Source: Crassaminicella thermophila (GTDB lineage: Bacteria > Bacillota > Clostridia > Peptostreptococcales > Thermotaleaceae). Taken from it: a DNA stretch of 64,000 bases. Positions 1 to 8,824 of the stretch are shown here, one piece after another. Numbering within the stretch: the stretch's first letter is position 1; each line of letters starts with the position of its first letter. The stretch lies in assembly GCF_008152325.1 (NCBI RefSeq), contig NZ_CP042243.1, positions 687,026 to 751,025 of the forward strand, written 5' to 3'. Made by a program: the position numbers and the translations under genes. The notes under the pieces were generated by a model, which was not told where the DNA came from, made no database searches, and saw only the letters and a list, made by a program, of their open reading frames with translations.

Positions 1-1
1 G

Positions 2-199
2 GTAATGGCTGTTTTTACTTATAAAACCTATAAAGTATTTACTTTATTTGTTGGAATGGAGTCATTTAGTTTTAGGCTTATTACTATTATAGGATCTGTA
101 TTTGTAGGTATATTGGTTTATGCTGTTATGGTACTTATTTTAAGAGTAGAAGAAGCAAAATATATTATTGAGAATTACTTAAAAAAATTGATTCCATAA
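2..199 (+). CDS. C-terminal end of a MurJ-like lipid flippase (partial)
   Basis: Only the last ~65 codons are inside the window; the gene begins upstream of base 1. What is visible is one long hydrophobic segment (roughly residues 20-48 of the visible part) followed by a short charged tail ending in KKLIP, the usual end of MurJ/MviN-family (MOP superfamily) flippases in clostridia, where the last helix is followed by a K/E-rich cytoplasmic tail. The next gene's start lies 17 bases past the stop, so the two are probably co-transcribed, and all following genes handle surface polysaccharide, which fits a lipid-linked precursor or polysaccharide flippase. A different MOP flippase (Wzx type) is possible, since too little is visible to separate them. 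Confidence 0.5.
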   Translation, partial: VMAVFTYKTYKVFTLFVGMESFSFRLITIIGSVFVGILVYAVMVLILRVEEAKYIIENYLKKLIP

Positions 200-216
200 T
201 GCATCGAGGTGAATTT

Positions 217-735
217 ATGAAAAAGATACTTTTTTTAATGCTTTATTATTTTGTCGGAAGACATTTACCAAGCTCTCAGAGTCCATATTCTTTTGGGGCA
301 AAGAAATTAAGATATTTTTTGTGCAAAGGATTATTTAAAGAAACAGGGAAAAATGTAAATATTGAACATGGTGCTTTTTTTGGAAAGGGTAGTGACATAA
401 CAATAGGAGATAACTCAGGATTAGGTATTGACTGTAGAGTTTCAGGACCTTTAAAAATAGGAAAGAATGTGATGATGGGACCAGAAGTAATGATTTATAC
501 TTCAAATCATAGAATTGATGATCTAGATAAACCTATCATTATGCAAGGAGAAACCCCTAAGGAATTAGTAGAAATAGAAGATGATGTTTGGATTGGAGCA
601 AGGGCAATTATTTTGCCGGGTATAAAGATTGGCAAAGGTGCTGTTGTAGCAGCAGGAGCAATTGTTACAAAGGATGTTCCAAAGTTTGCTGTTGTAGGAG
701 GAAATCCTGCAAAGATTATTAAATTTCGTAAATGA
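217..735 (+). CDS. Left-handed beta-helix O-acetyltransferase (WcaF/maltose acetyltransferase type)
   Basis: A hexapeptide-repeat acyltransferase that would transfer acetyl from acetyl-CoA to a hydroxyl of a surface sugar. The isoleucine-rich hexapeptide pattern runs from about residue 60 to the C-terminus ([55 protein letters not shown]), and the catalytic-type histidine is in the TSNHR segment. I place the start at ATG 217 because GAGGTG lies 5 bases upstream at 206-211; an in-frame ATG at 199 overlaps that ribosome site and the previous stop. About 172 residues, normal for the family. It sits in a one-way polysaccharide operon, so the acceptor is probably a cell-wall glycan; the exact sugar cannot be read from the sequence. 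Confidence 0.85.
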   Translation: MKKILFLMLYYFVGRHLPSSQSPYSFGAKKLRYFLCKGLFKETGKNVNIEHGAFFGKGSDITIGDNSGLGIDCRVSGPLKIGKNVMMGPEVMIYTSNHRIDDLDKPIIMQGETPKELVEIEDDVWIGARAIILPGIKIGKGAVVAAGAIVTKDVPKFAVVGGNPAKIIKFRK

Positions 736-760
736 GTACTTTAATGAAGGGGATTTTTAG

Positions 761-1876
761 ATGAAAAAGAGTGTTCTTATATTTTCATTATTAAATTGGG
801 AAAGTAAACTTTTGCATAGAGAGCATATGCTTGCAAAATATTTTAGTAAGAAAGGGTTTGATGTTTATTATATTCAAAAGGAGAATATAAGAAGTTTTAA
901 TCAGTTGAAATTAAAGCCTAATATTTATAAAGATAATGACATAAATATTGTTAGTGTACAAGCATTTCCTTATTTTAAAGGGAAAATTAAAAGTATCTAT
1001 AATATTAATGATTATATAATTAAAAAACAATTAAAGGAAATCTTTTATTTGTTTAAAGACCCTCTTATTATATTAGAATCTCCTTACTGGATTAAAGGAA
1101 TTGAAGAAAGTCGAGACAATAAGGGGATTATTTGCTATGATATTAGTGACGATTTATCACAGTTTGCAACAAATGAAAAATGGAAAAAACAATTACTTTC
1201 TTATGAAAGAGAAACCATCAATAGATCAGATATTTTATTTGTTACAGCTGAAAAATTAAAGGAGAAAGCAAAAAATCATCCTAATTTATATCTTGTTGAA
1301 AATGGCGTTGATTTAGATGAATTTAAAAATGCAAAAAAGATACTAAAAGATTATGATGGACCTATCTGTGGTTTTATTGGGGGAATTTTTGAATGGATTG
1401 ATTTTGATTTGATAGATAAAGCAGCTAAAAGGTATCCAAATTATAACTTCGTACTTATTGGTCCTACTGATAGACCAAATAAATTAGAATATTTGTGTAA
1501 AAACTCAAATGTTTATTACTTAGGAGAAAAAGATAAAAAGGAAATAGGAAATTATTATGCAAGCTTTGATATAGGATTGATCCCTTTTGTTTCAGAAGAA
1601 AGCTATCCGAGACTTAAGACTGTGAATTCTAATAAGGTTTTTCAGTATTGTTATTTTGGCTATCCAGTTCTTTCTACAAGTTTTACACAGGTAAGAGGTT
1701 TAAAGGATTTTGTATCTGTATGTGAAAGCAAAGAAGAATTTATTAATAAAATAGAAATATGTTTAAAAGAGAATAACATGGATTTGGAAAATAAAAGGAA
1801 GTCTTATGCCATGGAAAATTCTTGGGAAAATAAAGTAGAACAAATGATTGCTTTTGTCAAAAACATAGGGGTGTAA
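761..1876 (+). CDS. GT-B glycosyltransferase, TuaH-like
   Basis: A cytoplasmic GT-B fold glycosyltransferase of about 371 residues. The N-terminal segment (FSLLNWESKLLHREHML) and the YDISDDLSQF region resemble the TuaH/WcaI-like group, which acts in teichuronic acid or exopolysaccharide synthesis. The C-terminal half has the Rossmann strands FIGGIFEWIDFDLI and FVLIGP and the late acidic NSNKVFQYCYFGYPVLST segment, the usual nucleotide-sugar binding part. AAGGGGA is 7-13 bases before the ATG. It follows the acetyltransferase by 25 bases and precedes a second glycosyltransferase, so both probably extend the same lipid-linked repeat unit. Donor and acceptor sugars are unknown. Confidence 0.75.
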   Translation: MKKSVLIFSLLNWESKLLHREHMLAKYFSKKGFDVYYIQKENIRSFNQLKLKPNIYKDNDINIVSVQAFPYFKGKIKSIYNINDYIIKKQLKEIFYLFKDPLIILESPYWIKGIEESRDNKGIICYDISDDLSQFATNEKWKKQLLSYERETINRSDILFVTAEKLKEKAKNHPNLYLVENGVDLDEFKNAKKILKDYDGPICGFIGGIFEWIDFDLIDKAAKRYPNYNFVLIGPTDRPNKLEYLCKNSNVYYLGEKDKKEIGNYYASFDIGLIPFVSEESYPRLKTVNSNKVFQYCYFGYPVLSTSFTQVRGLKDFVSVCESKEEFINKIEICLKENNMDLENKRKSYAMENSWENKVEQMIAFVKNIGV

Positions 1877-1882
1877 AGGAGA

Positions 1883-1920
1883 AGGGAGGTTTCTGCTTAT
1901 ATAAAGCAGATGATCAAATG
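1883..1920 (+). promoter_or_regulatory. Ribosome site separated from its start by a small hairpin
   Basis: The AGGGAGG Shine-Dalgarno sequence at about 1883-1889 is 28 bases from the ATG at 1918, which is too far for normal initiation. Between them is a 7-bp hairpin, TCTGCTT (1892-1898) and AAGCAGA (1904-1910), loop ATATA. Folding this hairpin would bring the two signals to a normal spacing of about 9 bases. A three-codon ATG-ATC-AAA-TGA reading also starts at 1910. The arrangement is directly visible; the effect on translation is inference. Confidence 0.45.
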
Positions 1921-3042
1921 AAAGTAATACATGTGATTAGTGGTGGAGATATAGGCGGTGCCAAAACCCATGTAATTAGTTTATTAAAAGAACTAAAAAA
2001 TAGAATTGATGTAGATTTGGTTTGTTTTATGGAAGCTACATTTTCTGAAGAAGCAAAGAAAAATGGAATAAATACAGAAGTTATTGTTCAAAAAGGAAGA
2101 TGGGATATAGGAGCTGTAAAAAAATTAGCAGATAAAATAAAAACTAAAAAATATGATATAATCCACTGCCATGGAGCAAGGGCAAATTTTATTGCAATTT
2201 TGCTAAAGCTTTTTTGTAGTGTGCCTACTGTTACAACAATTCATAGTGATTATCGGCTAGATTTTCAAGGGGATATTTTTAAAAATATTGTTTTTAAAAA
2301 TATAAATGCCTTTTCATTAAGATTTATTGACTATTATATAGGTGTATCTAATAGTTTTAAAGATATGATGATAGAAAGAGGCTTTCCAAAGGATAAGGTC
2401 TATTCAGTATATAATGGGATTTCTTTTGATGAGAAAATAAGTTGTATAAACAAAGAAGAATTTTATAAAAAGTATGGTATTCCTTATGAAAAAGATTCAA
2501 TATATGTTGGAATTATGGGAAGATTACATCCTGTTAAAGGCCATGAAGTTTTTTTGGATGGTGCTGCTTTAGCTTATAAAAAGAATAAGGATTTGAGGTT
2601 TTTAATAGCTGGAGATGGAGAAGAAGAAGAAAGATTAAAAGAGTATGCAAGGAAGCTGAATATAGATCATGTTACACATTTTTTAGGATTTATGAAAAAT
2701 CCTTACGATTTTTTTAATGCCATTGATATTAATACATTAACTTCTTATAGTGAAAGTTTTCCATATGTAATTTTAGAGGGGGCTATTATGAAAAAGCCAA
2801 TTATAAGTTCACGGGTTGGTGGTATTGAGGATATGATTTTTAATGGAGATACAGGGTATGTGTTTGAAAAAGGAGATTTTAAAAGTTTAGGAGATAGAAT
2901 ATTATCATTAGCTCAATCAAAGGAAATGCGCTTTAAAATAGGAAATAATTTGTACAATTTTGTTAAAGAGAATTTTTCAACGAAGAACATGGCAGACCAA
3001 CATATAAAAATTTATGAAAAAATTATTCAAAACAAAAGATAG
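1918..3042 (+). CDS. GT4-family glycosyltransferase
   Basis: A 374-residue glycosyltransferase family 4 protein. The N-terminal glycine-rich acceptor-domain motif SGGDIGGAKTHV (residues 8-19), the central MGRLHPVKGHE phosphate-binding loop, the GDGEEEERLK strand and the C-terminal ESFPYVILEGAIMKKPIISS segment, carrying the E-x7-E signature of retaining GT4 enzymes, are all present. It would add a sugar from a nucleotide donor to a lipid-linked glycan at the inner membrane face. It lies between the TuaH-like transferase and the DUF4330 gene in the same operon. The only unusual point is the hairpin between its ribosome site and start codon. The sugar specificity cannot be told. Confidence 0.85.
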   Translation: MKVIHVISGGDIGGAKTHVISLLKELKNRIDVDLVCFMEATFSEEAKKNGINTEVIVQKGRWDIGAVKKLADKIKTKKYDIIHCHGARANFIAILLKLFCSVPTVTTIHSDYRLDFQGDIFKNIVFKNINAFSLRFIDYYIGVSNSFKDMMIERGFPKDKVYSVYNGISFDEKISCINKEEFYKKYGIPYEKDSIYVGIMGRLHPVKGHEVFLDGAALAYKKNKDLRFLIAGDGEEEERLKEYARKLNIDHVTHFLGFMKNPYDFFNAIDINTLTSYSESFPYVILEGAIMKKPIISSRVGGIEDMIFNGDTGYVFEKGDFKSLGDRILSLAQSKEMRFKIGNNLYNFVKENFSTKNMADQHIKIYEKIIQNKR

Positions 3043-3060
3043 CTTAGAGGAGGAAAAAAA

Positions 3061-3549
3061 ATGAAGTTAATAGATGAAAAAGGTAGATTATTTGGGAAAA
3101 TTAATTTATTTGATTTACTTGTAGTAGTTGTTATTTTTGCATTGATAGGCGGAGCAAGTTATAAATTTTCAGTTTCTAATAAAAATGTTGCTATAAATGA
3201 ATCAGACTTAAAGGTTAAATTATGGGTTGCAGACATAAAAGATGTTACAGTAAATGTTATCAATGTAGGAGATATTGTAAAGGAATACGATAGTAACTTG
3301 GTTTTTGGAGAAATTATTAAAAAAGAAGTAAAGCCGCATTATGAAGAGGTTAAAACTAGTGATGGGCGTGTAGTGAATGCACCTGTAGAGGGAAAATATG
3401 ATGTATATTTAACTCTAAAGTGTAGAGGTATTGATAGTGAAAATGCTATAGCAATAGCTAGTAAGGAAGTAAGAATTGGTGGGAAAATTGTAATTAAACA
3501 TAAATTATATGCTGTTCAAAGTAGAGCTGTTGAAATTATTGAACAATAA
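3061..3549 (+). CDS. DUF4330 domain membrane-anchored protein
   Basis: About 162 residues: a short basic N-terminus (MKLIDEKGRLFGKINLFD), one transmembrane helix (about residues 20-38) and an extracellular beta-rich domain. The opening LIDEKGRLFGKINLFDLLV sequence is characteristic of DUF4330 proteins, which often sit in clostridial polysaccharide export or assembly operons. No catalytic motif is seen. GAGGAGG is 8 bases before the ATG, and the gene is 18 bases after the glycosyltransferase and 12 bases before the next one. I infer an accessory role in assembling or exporting the polymer made by this operon, but the family has no firm function. Confidence 0.75.
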   Translation: MKLIDEKGRLFGKINLFDLLVVVVIFALIGGASYKFSVSNKNVAINESDLKVKLWVADIKDVTVNVINVGDIVKEYDSNLVFGEIIKKEVKPHYEEVKTSDGRVVNAPVEGKYDVYLTLKCRGIDSENAIAIASKEVRIGGKIVIKHKLYAVQSRAVEIIEQ

Positions 3550-3561
3550 GGGGCTGTTCCT

Positions 3562-3927
3562 ATGACACATAGCTTATGTTATAGAATATATAAAAGAATT
3601 CAAAATATATATGGAAATAGTAATATTGTAAAGGGTTTTTCTAAATTCTTATCTGCATTATTTATTGTTTTTATAAACAGCAGGATTTTTACTTTTTTTA
3701 CAAAAAATAATGAGCAAATGCTTAGAGAAAGTATTTTAATAAAAGGTGTTTTTAAAATTATAAATATGGGATTGAAAATATTTGAGAAAATTCCTTCTAT
3801 CCAAAGAATAATAGAGAATAGCTTCTTTGCTAATTTTATATATAATTTAAGACTAAATTGTAAAGTGATTTTAGAGCAAAGTATAATAATGAAGATTATA
3901 GATAATATCATAAACGATGAAATGTAG
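3562..3927 (+). CDS. Unknown small protein preceding the O-antigen ligase
   Basis: A 121-residue protein that I do not recognise as a named family. It is basic and moderately hydrophobic, with repeated amphipathic helices (FSKFLSALFIVFINSRIFTFF, IINMGLKIFEKIPSIQRII) and no signal peptide. It lies 12 bases after the DUF4330 gene and 9 bases before the polymerase/ligase gene and has its own AAGGGG ribosome site, so it is very likely translated. An overlapping open frame on the opposite strand (3600-4004) has no ribosome site and is a shadow. Position suggests a partner of the polymerase, possibly a split-off N-terminal region of a larger O-antigen ligase; this is inference. Confidence 0.6.
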   Translation: MTHSLCYRIYKRIQNIYGNSNIVKGFSKFLSALFIVFINSRIFTFFTKNNEQMLRESILIKGVFKIINMGLKIFEKIPSIQRIIENSFFANFIYNLRLNCKVILEQSIIMKIIDNIINDEM

Positions 3928-3936
3928 GAGAGAAAA

Positions 3937-5148
3937 ATGATGAATTTGATTTTCGATAAAGATAAAGGAATAGAGCTTGGATTGATTCTAGGTATATTTG
4001 CCATGCCTTTTATTACTTTTAAGTATATTTCATTACTTATGTTTTGTACATTCGGATGCTTTTTCTTAAAAAAATTATATAAAAAAGAGAAAATATGCTT
4101 TACACCTATAGATGGTTATTTATTGATATTTTTATTAGTTTTAATTTTTTCTGCAATATTTTCTATTACGAAAAATCAAAGTATGAAAGAATTATTTGTT
4201 TATATATCTATTCTTTTAATGGTTTTTATGGTTACAAGAAGCTTTGACAAAAAGACACTAAATCAACTTTTAATGTTTTTTATTATTGCAGCAACTTTTG
4301 TAGCCATTTATGGAATTTATCAATATTTAACAGGAGCAGTAGGAGGACATGGATGGGTAGATGTAAAAACGAATCCAAATTTGAAAGCTAGAGCATATTC
4401 TACTATGGATAATCCAAACATATTAGCTGAATACCTAGTGATTGCAGGAAGTTTATCTGTTGCATTGTTTTTAAATAGTAAAAATATCTATAGAAAAGTA
4501 TTCTTATTTGGAACAACAGGGATTATACTACTTTGTTTGCTGTTTACTTTTTCACGTGGTGGCTGGATTGCTTTTGCATTATCTATGTTTATCATTTTAG
4601 CTTCAGAGAATAAAAAAATAATTCCTATTGCCATATTGTTAGGATTTATATCATTATTCTTTTTACCGGATGTTGTATTAGATCGTATTAAAACCATAGG
4701 GAGTGTAAAGGATAGTTCAAATGCTTATAGATTTTTAATATGGGCTGCTTCTATAAAGATGTTAAAGGATTTTTGGGCAAGTGGTGTTGGATTAGGATAT
4801 GCTGCATTTGTGAAGGTTTATCCTAATTATACATTAGCAGGAATAAAAGCTGCTCATGCACATAATTCATATTTGCAAATTGCTATTGAAACAGGAATAT
4901 TGGGTTTATTAGCATTTCTAATGAGTGTATTGAAAGCTTATATGATAGGAATTTTTAATGTATATAAATCTAAAGATCCTTTCTTTAAGAGAATTTCTGC
5001 AGCTTCTATTGGTGCAATCTCAGGATTAATGGTTCATGGTATGGTAGAGCATATTTTGTTTGATTATCGTGTTATTTTTTCATTTTGGTTTGCAATAGCA
5101 ATCATCATTGCTTCCTACAACAATATTGTCTTTAATAAAAATAATTAA
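3937..5148 (+). CDS. O-antigen ligase / Wzy-type polymerase
   Basis: A polytopic membrane protein of about 403 residues with roughly 10-12 helices. The Wzy_C region is recognisable: TFSRGGWIAFALSM, then a periplasm-side loop with YRFLIWAASIKMLKDFWASG, VGLGYAAF and AHAHNSYLQIAIETGILG. The paired H-A-H-N and R-G-G motifs are the usual signature of the PF04932 family, which ligates or polymerises lipid-linked oligosaccharides on the outer face of the membrane. ATG-ATG at 3937 has GGAGAG 5-10 bases upstream. In a Gram-positive it would polymerise a wall polysaccharide or attach it to a lipid or protein acceptor. Confidence 0.85.
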   Translation: MMNLIFDKDKGIELGLILGIFAMPFITFKYISLLMFCTFGCFFLKKLYKKEKICFTPIDGYLLIFLLVLIFSAIFSITKNQSMKELFVYISILLMVFMVTRSFDKKTLNQLLMFFIIAATFVAIYGIYQYLTGAVGGHGWVDVKTNPNLKARAYSTMDNPNILAEYLVIAGSLSVALFLNSKNIYRKVFLFGTTGIILLCLLFTFSRGGWIAFALSMFIILASENKKIIPIAILLGFISLFFLPDVVLDRIKTIGSVKDSSNAYRFLIWAASIKMLKDFWASGVGLGYAAFVKVYPNYTLAGIKAAHAHNSYLQIAIETGILGLLAFLMSVLKAYMIGIFNVYKSKDPFFKRISAASIGAISGLMVHGMVEHILFDYRVIFSFWFAIAIIIASYNNIVFNKNN

Positions 5149-5185
5149 GAGAAGATATGAAATATAATGAAGAGAGGAAATAACG

Positions 5186-6268
5186 ATGAAGAAAGTTTTT
5201 ATTTTTGGCTACTATGGATTTAAAAACTTAGGAGATGAAGCTATTTTATCTTCTATTATTAAAACATTAAAAGAAAATGAGCCTTCTGTTAAAATATATG
5301 CTTTGTCATATAATGTAAATCATACGGAAAAAATTCATGGAATTATAGGGGTATCAAGAAACCATATAAAAGATATTATCTATGCTATTAAAAATGCAGA
5401 TTTAGTTATTAGCGGTGGAGGCTCATTATTACAGGATGTTACGAGTAGTCGTTCTCTCTTATATTATTTAGGAATTATTGGGATTTCTAAATTATTTAAA
5501 AAGCCTGTTTTATTTTTTAGTAATGGATTTGGACCGGTTAAAAGAAAATTTAATCAATATTTAACTAGCAAAATAGTAAATAAAGTAGATAAAATTATCG
5601 TAAGAGATAAACAATCAAAATTAGATATGGAAGAAATAGGAATAAACATTCCTATAGAAGTAACGACAGATGCTACCTTTGTTCTTGAAAGTGTTCACAA
5701 AGAAAGGGTCAAAAAAATTTTTAGAGATGAAATGATTCCACTAGATAAACCTTTGATCGGAATTTCTGTAAGACCTTGGTATGTAAAAGAAAATTTTATT
5801 GAAAACATGGCAAAATTTTCAGATTATGTTATCGATAAAGGAGTAAATGTATTATTTATCCCTATGCAGCCAGCAAAAGATATGGAAATATCTAAAAAAA
5901 TTATGAACAAAATGAAAAAAGAAGCCTTTATACTTAAAAGAGAATATAAACCAGATGAAATCTTAGGAATTATTAAAAGTTTAGACATACTAGTAGGTAT
6001 GAGACTGCATGCTCTTATATTTGCAGCAATTGGGACAGTACCAATGATAGGAATAGAATATGATCCAAAGATAGCTGCTTTTTTAGAATCGGTAGAGCAA
6101 AAAAATATAGGAAAAGTTGAAAACTTAGATGTACTGAATCTTTGTATGGCTTTTGATTATTTATGGGAGCATAAAAATCATAAAACATTAGCTTTAATGG
6201 ATAAAGTAATGAAACTAAAGAAAAATGTAAATAAAAACAAAGAAGTTCTTAAGGAAATGATACAGTAA
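5186..6268 (+). CDS. csaB: Polysaccharide pyruvyl transferase CsaB
   Basis: About 360 residues. It starts with FGYYGFKNLGDEAIL (residues 7-21), the hallmark of the polysaccharide pyruvyl transferase family, followed by ISGGGSLLQDVTS, SNGFGPVKRK and VGMRLHALIFAA, matching the CsaB subgroup. CsaB adds a ketal-linked pyruvate from PEP to a secondary cell-wall polymer; the pyruvylated polymer then anchors S-layer-homology (SLH) proteins. AGAGAGGAAATAACG precedes the ATG. It is followed closely by a WecB/TagA/CpsF gene, a common csaB partner. The pyruvylation role predicts SLH-domain surface proteins elsewhere in the genome. Confidence 0.9.
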   Translation: MKKVFIFGYYGFKNLGDEAILSSIIKTLKENEPSVKIYALSYNVNHTEKIHGIIGVSRNHIKDIIYAIKNADLVISGGGSLLQDVTSSRSLLYYLGIIGISKLFKKPVLFFSNGFGPVKRKFNQYLTSKIVNKVDKIIVRDKQSKLDMEEIGINIPIEVTTDATFVLESVHKERVKKIFRDEMIPLDKPLIGISVRPWYVKENFIENMAKFSDYVIDKGVNVLFIPMQPAKDMEISKKIMNKMKKEAFILKREYKPDEILGIIKSLDILVGMRLHALIFAAIGTVPMIGIEYDPKIAAFLESVEQKNIGKVENLDVLNLCMAFDYLWEHKNHKTLALMDKVMKLKKNVNKNKEVLKEMIQ

Positions 6269-6281
6269 AGTAGGTGAAAAG

Positions 6282-7007
6282 GTGAGAGAAACTGCAAACA
6301 TTTTAGGGGTGCCAATTGATATTGTTACAAATGAAAGTGCTTTTGAAAAATTTAAAAGCTTACTAAGGGGAGAGAAATGTTCAGTAATTGTAACACCGAA
6401 TTCTGAAATTGTTATGGCTGCAAGTAAAGATGAAAGATTAAAGGGAATACTTAAAGAATCTGATTTATGTATTCCTGATGGAATAGGACTAATATATGCT
6501 TCAAAAATACATAATCTAGGTCTTACTGAGAGAGTAACTGGTGTAGACTTTATGTATAAAATACTAAGTTATTGTAATGATAATGATAAATCTATTTATA
6601 TATTAGGAGGAAAAGTAGGAGTTGCAGAGAAGGCTTGTAAAAATATCAAAAATAAATTTCCAAACATAAAAATAAAAGGATTTAGGGATGGATATTTTAA
6701 AGAGGCAGAGGAAAGAAAGATAATAGAAAAGATCAATGAGTTAAAACCAGACGTTTTATTTGTAGGATTAGGTGCACCAAAACAAGAAATATGGATGAAT
6801 AAATATAAAGAAAAGCTTAATGTGAAAGTCGCAATGGGTATTGGAGGAAGTATTGATATTTGGGCTGGAACAGCTAAAAGAGCACCTGAAATTTTTCAAA
6901 AGTTAGGGTTAGAATGGTTTTATAGATTACTTAAAGAGCCTTGGAGATATAAAAGGATGATGGCCCTTCCTAAATTTATGCTAAAAGTAATTTTTCGTAA
7001 CAAATAA
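6282..7007 (+). CDS. WecB/TagA/CpsF family glycosyltransferase
   Basis: A 241-residue GT26-family enzyme. TagA-type members add ManNAc to lipid-linked GlcNAc, the committed step of teichoic or secondary wall polymer synthesis. Visible family signatures: VIVTPNSEIVMAASKD, LCIPDGIGLIYASKI with the catalytic-type Asp, ILGGKVGVAEKA, LFVGLGAPKQEIWM and AMGIGGSIDIWAGTAKRAP near the C-terminus. The start is GTG 6282 with TAGGTGA 4-10 bases upstream; no ATG fits. It follows csaB by 13 bases and ends the polysaccharide operon, with a terminator just after it. Confidence 0.9.
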   Translation: MRETANILGVPIDIVTNESAFEKFKSLLRGEKCSVIVTPNSEIVMAASKDERLKGILKESDLCIPDGIGLIYASKIHNLGLTERVTGVDFMYKILSYCNDNDKSIYILGGKVGVAEKACKNIKNKFPNIKIKGFRDGYFKEAEERKIIEKINELKPDVLFVGLGAPKQEIWMNKYKEKLNVKVAMGIGGSIDIWAGTAKRAPEIFQKLGLEWFYRLLKEPWRYKRMMALPKFMLKVIFRNK

Positions 7008-7016
7008 TCATAGTTA

Positions 7017-7046
7017 GAGGGTTCAATAAATTGAACCCTTATATTA
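7017..7046 (+). terminator. Hairpin ending the polysaccharide operon
   Basis: GGGTTCAA (7019-7026) pairs with TTGAACCC (7031-7038) around a 4-base loop, extended by one A-T pair; the 3' side runs into TTATATTATCT. The T-run is weak, so termination may be partial, but it stands right after the last gene and before a good promoter. Confidence 0.65.
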
Positions 7047-7070
7047 TCTATAAAAAAATAAAAAAGAAAA

Positions 7071-7098
7071 TTGATAAAAATTTTTACTGTGATATAAT
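7071..7098 (+). promoter_or_regulatory. Sigma-A promoter for yitT
   Basis: TTGATA at 7071-7076, 16-base spacer, TATAAT at 7093-7098 with the extended -10 TG at 7090-7091. Only 15 bases separate the -10 from the ATG at 7114, giving a short leader that still includes the GAGGTG ribosome site. Confidence 0.75.
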
Positions 7099-7113
7099 AG
7101 TTGAGGTGAAAAT

Positions 7114-7983
7114 ATGACAGAGAGATTAAAGGGTACCATTTTATTTGATTATATATTAATAACAATAGGGACTTTAATAATGGCTTTTGGATTAATGTTT
7201 TTCTTAGAGCCAAATACAATTGCACCAGGTGGTGTAACAGGACTTGCTATTGTTATACAAAAAATATCAGGAATTCCTATTGATATAACAAACTTAGTCA
7301 TAAACATTCCATTATTTATTATTGGTCTTATGGTTTTAGGAAAAAAATTTGGATTGAAAACTGCTTATGGCACACTTACCCTGTCATTGTTTATAAGATT
7401 GATTATTACAATTTTAGGAGAAGATATCGTTGGTGTAGAAGATTTATTGTTATCAGCTTTATATGGAGGTGTATTAATGGGTGTTGGCATTGGATTGGTA
7501 TTTAAAGGTGGCGGAACTACCGGTGGTACTGATTTAGCTGGTGCAATACTCAATAAATACATACCAAATTTAAGTATTCCTAAGCTGATGATGGTTATAG
7601 ACTTAATGATTGTAGCAACTGCAGGTATTGTAAATAAAAAATTAGAAACAGCTTTATATTCTGTAATTGCACTGTATATAATTGTAAAAATTGCAGACTT
7701 TATTATTGAAGGATTGAACTATGCAAAGGCATTTTTTATCATTTCTAATTATCCTAAGGAAATAGGAGAAGAAATTATGCGTACCCTTGATAGAGGTGTG
7801 ACCGTTTTGCAGGGAAGAGGAATGTATACAGGAAATGATAAAGATGTACTTTTGTGTATTGTTGATAGGTCACAAGTAGCAAAATTAAAAAATATTGTGC
7901 ATGCCATAGATGAAAATGCTTTTATCATGGTTACCACAGTCCATGAAGTGTTAGGAGAAGGTTTCAAAGAAAAAAATACATAA
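7114..7983 (+). CDS. YitT family membrane protein
   Basis: About 289 residues. The N-terminal two thirds hold 5-6 transmembrane helices with the YitT signatures [17 protein letters not shown] and [19 protein letters not shown]; the last ~80 residues form the soluble DUF2179 domain ([44 protein letters not shown]). The family is widespread in Firmicutes; its transported substrate is not established. It has its own promoter and is followed after 13 bases by the transketolase pair, so they may share a transcript, but no metabolic link is evident. Confidence 0.85.
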   Translation: MTERLKGTILFDYILITIGTLIMAFGLMFFLEPNTIAPGGVTGLAIVIQKISGIPIDITNLVINIPLFIIGLMVLGKKFGLKTAYGTLTLSLFIRLIITILGEDIVGVEDLLLSALYGGVLMGVGIGLVFKGGGTTGGTDLAGAILNKYIPNLSIPKLMMVIDLMIVATAGIVNKKLETALYSVIALYIIVKIADFIIEGLNYAKAFFIISNYPKEIGEEIMRTLDRGVTVLQGRGMYTGNDKDVLLCIVDRSQVAKLKNIVHAIDENAFIMVTTVHEVLGEGFKEKNT

Positions 7984-7996
7984 GGAGGGTTTTAGG

Positions 7997-8821
7997 TTGG
8001 CAAAAGTAGATTATGAAAAATTAAAAAATATTGCCACAGAGATTCGAAAGGGGATTATTAAATCCATTAATGCTGCAGGTTCAGGACATCCAGGAGGATC
8101 ATTATCAGCTGCAGACATTTTAACTGTTTTATATTTTTATAAAATGAAGGTTGATCCTAAAAATCCTAAAATGGAAGATAGAGATCGATTTGTATTATCA
8201 AAAGGACATGCAGCTCCAGTTCTTTATGCAACATTAGCAGAAAAAGGATTTTTCTCTAAGGAAGAATTGCTTAAGCTAAGACATATGGGATCAATGCTTC
8301 AGGGACATCCTGATATGAAAAAAGTGCCAGGAATTGAAATATCTACAGGTTCTTTAGGACAAGGATTTTCATGTAGTATTGGTATGGCATTAGCTGCGAA
8401 GCTTGATAAAAAAGATAATAGAATTTATGCTTTACTTGGAGATGGAGAAGTACAAGAAGGTCTTGTTTGGGAGGCAGCAATGGCTGCTGGCCATTATAAA
8501 CTAGATAATTTAACAGCAATACTAGATTATAATGGTATGCAAATAGATGGAAAAAATGATGAAGTTATGACTATTAATCCTATAAAGGAAAAATGGGAAA
8601 GCTTTGGATGGTATGTTATTGAAATTGATGGACATAACTTTGAAGAAATTATTAAAGCATTTGATAAGGCAGAAACAATAAAGGATAAACCGACTATGAT
8701 TATTGCAAAAACTATTAAAGGAAAAGGCGTTTCATTTATGGAAAATCAAGTAGGCTGGCATGGTACTGCACCTAAAGATGAAGAAGCAGAAAAAGCATTA
8801 AAGGAATTAGGGGGGTGCTAA
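7997..8821 (+). CDS. Transketolase, N-terminal (thiamine-binding) subunit
   Basis: About 274 residues, the N-terminal half of a split transketolase of the pentose phosphate pathway. Key motifs: [43 protein letters not shown], and the thiamine diphosphate/Mg motif [15 protein letters not shown]...[10 protein letters not shown]. The start is TTG 7997, where AGGAGGG (7983-7989) is 7 bases upstream; no ATG lies at a suitable distance. The partner subunit starts 3 bases after this stop. Split transketolases are common in clostridia and archaea and the two halves form the active enzyme. Confidence 0.95.
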   Translation: MAKVDYEKLKNIATEIRKGIIKSINAAGSGHPGGSLSAADILTVLYFYKMKVDPKNPKMEDRDRFVLSKGHAAPVLYATLAEKGFFSKEELLKLRHMGSMLQGHPDMKKVPGIEISTGSLGQGFSCSIGMALAAKLDKKDNRIYALLGDGEVQEGLVWEAAMAAGHYKLDNLTAILDYNGMQIDGKNDEVMTINPIKEKWESFGWYVIEIDGHNFEEIIKAFDKAETIKDKPTMIIAKTIKGKGVSFMENQVGWHGTAPKDEEAEKALKELGGC

Positions 8822-8824
8822 TAA

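Noticed and set aside
3600-4004. Open frame of 134 codons opposite the small protein before the polymerase
   Set aside because: No ribosome site, and it crosses two plus-strand genes with good starts; a shadow of A/T-rich coding sequence.
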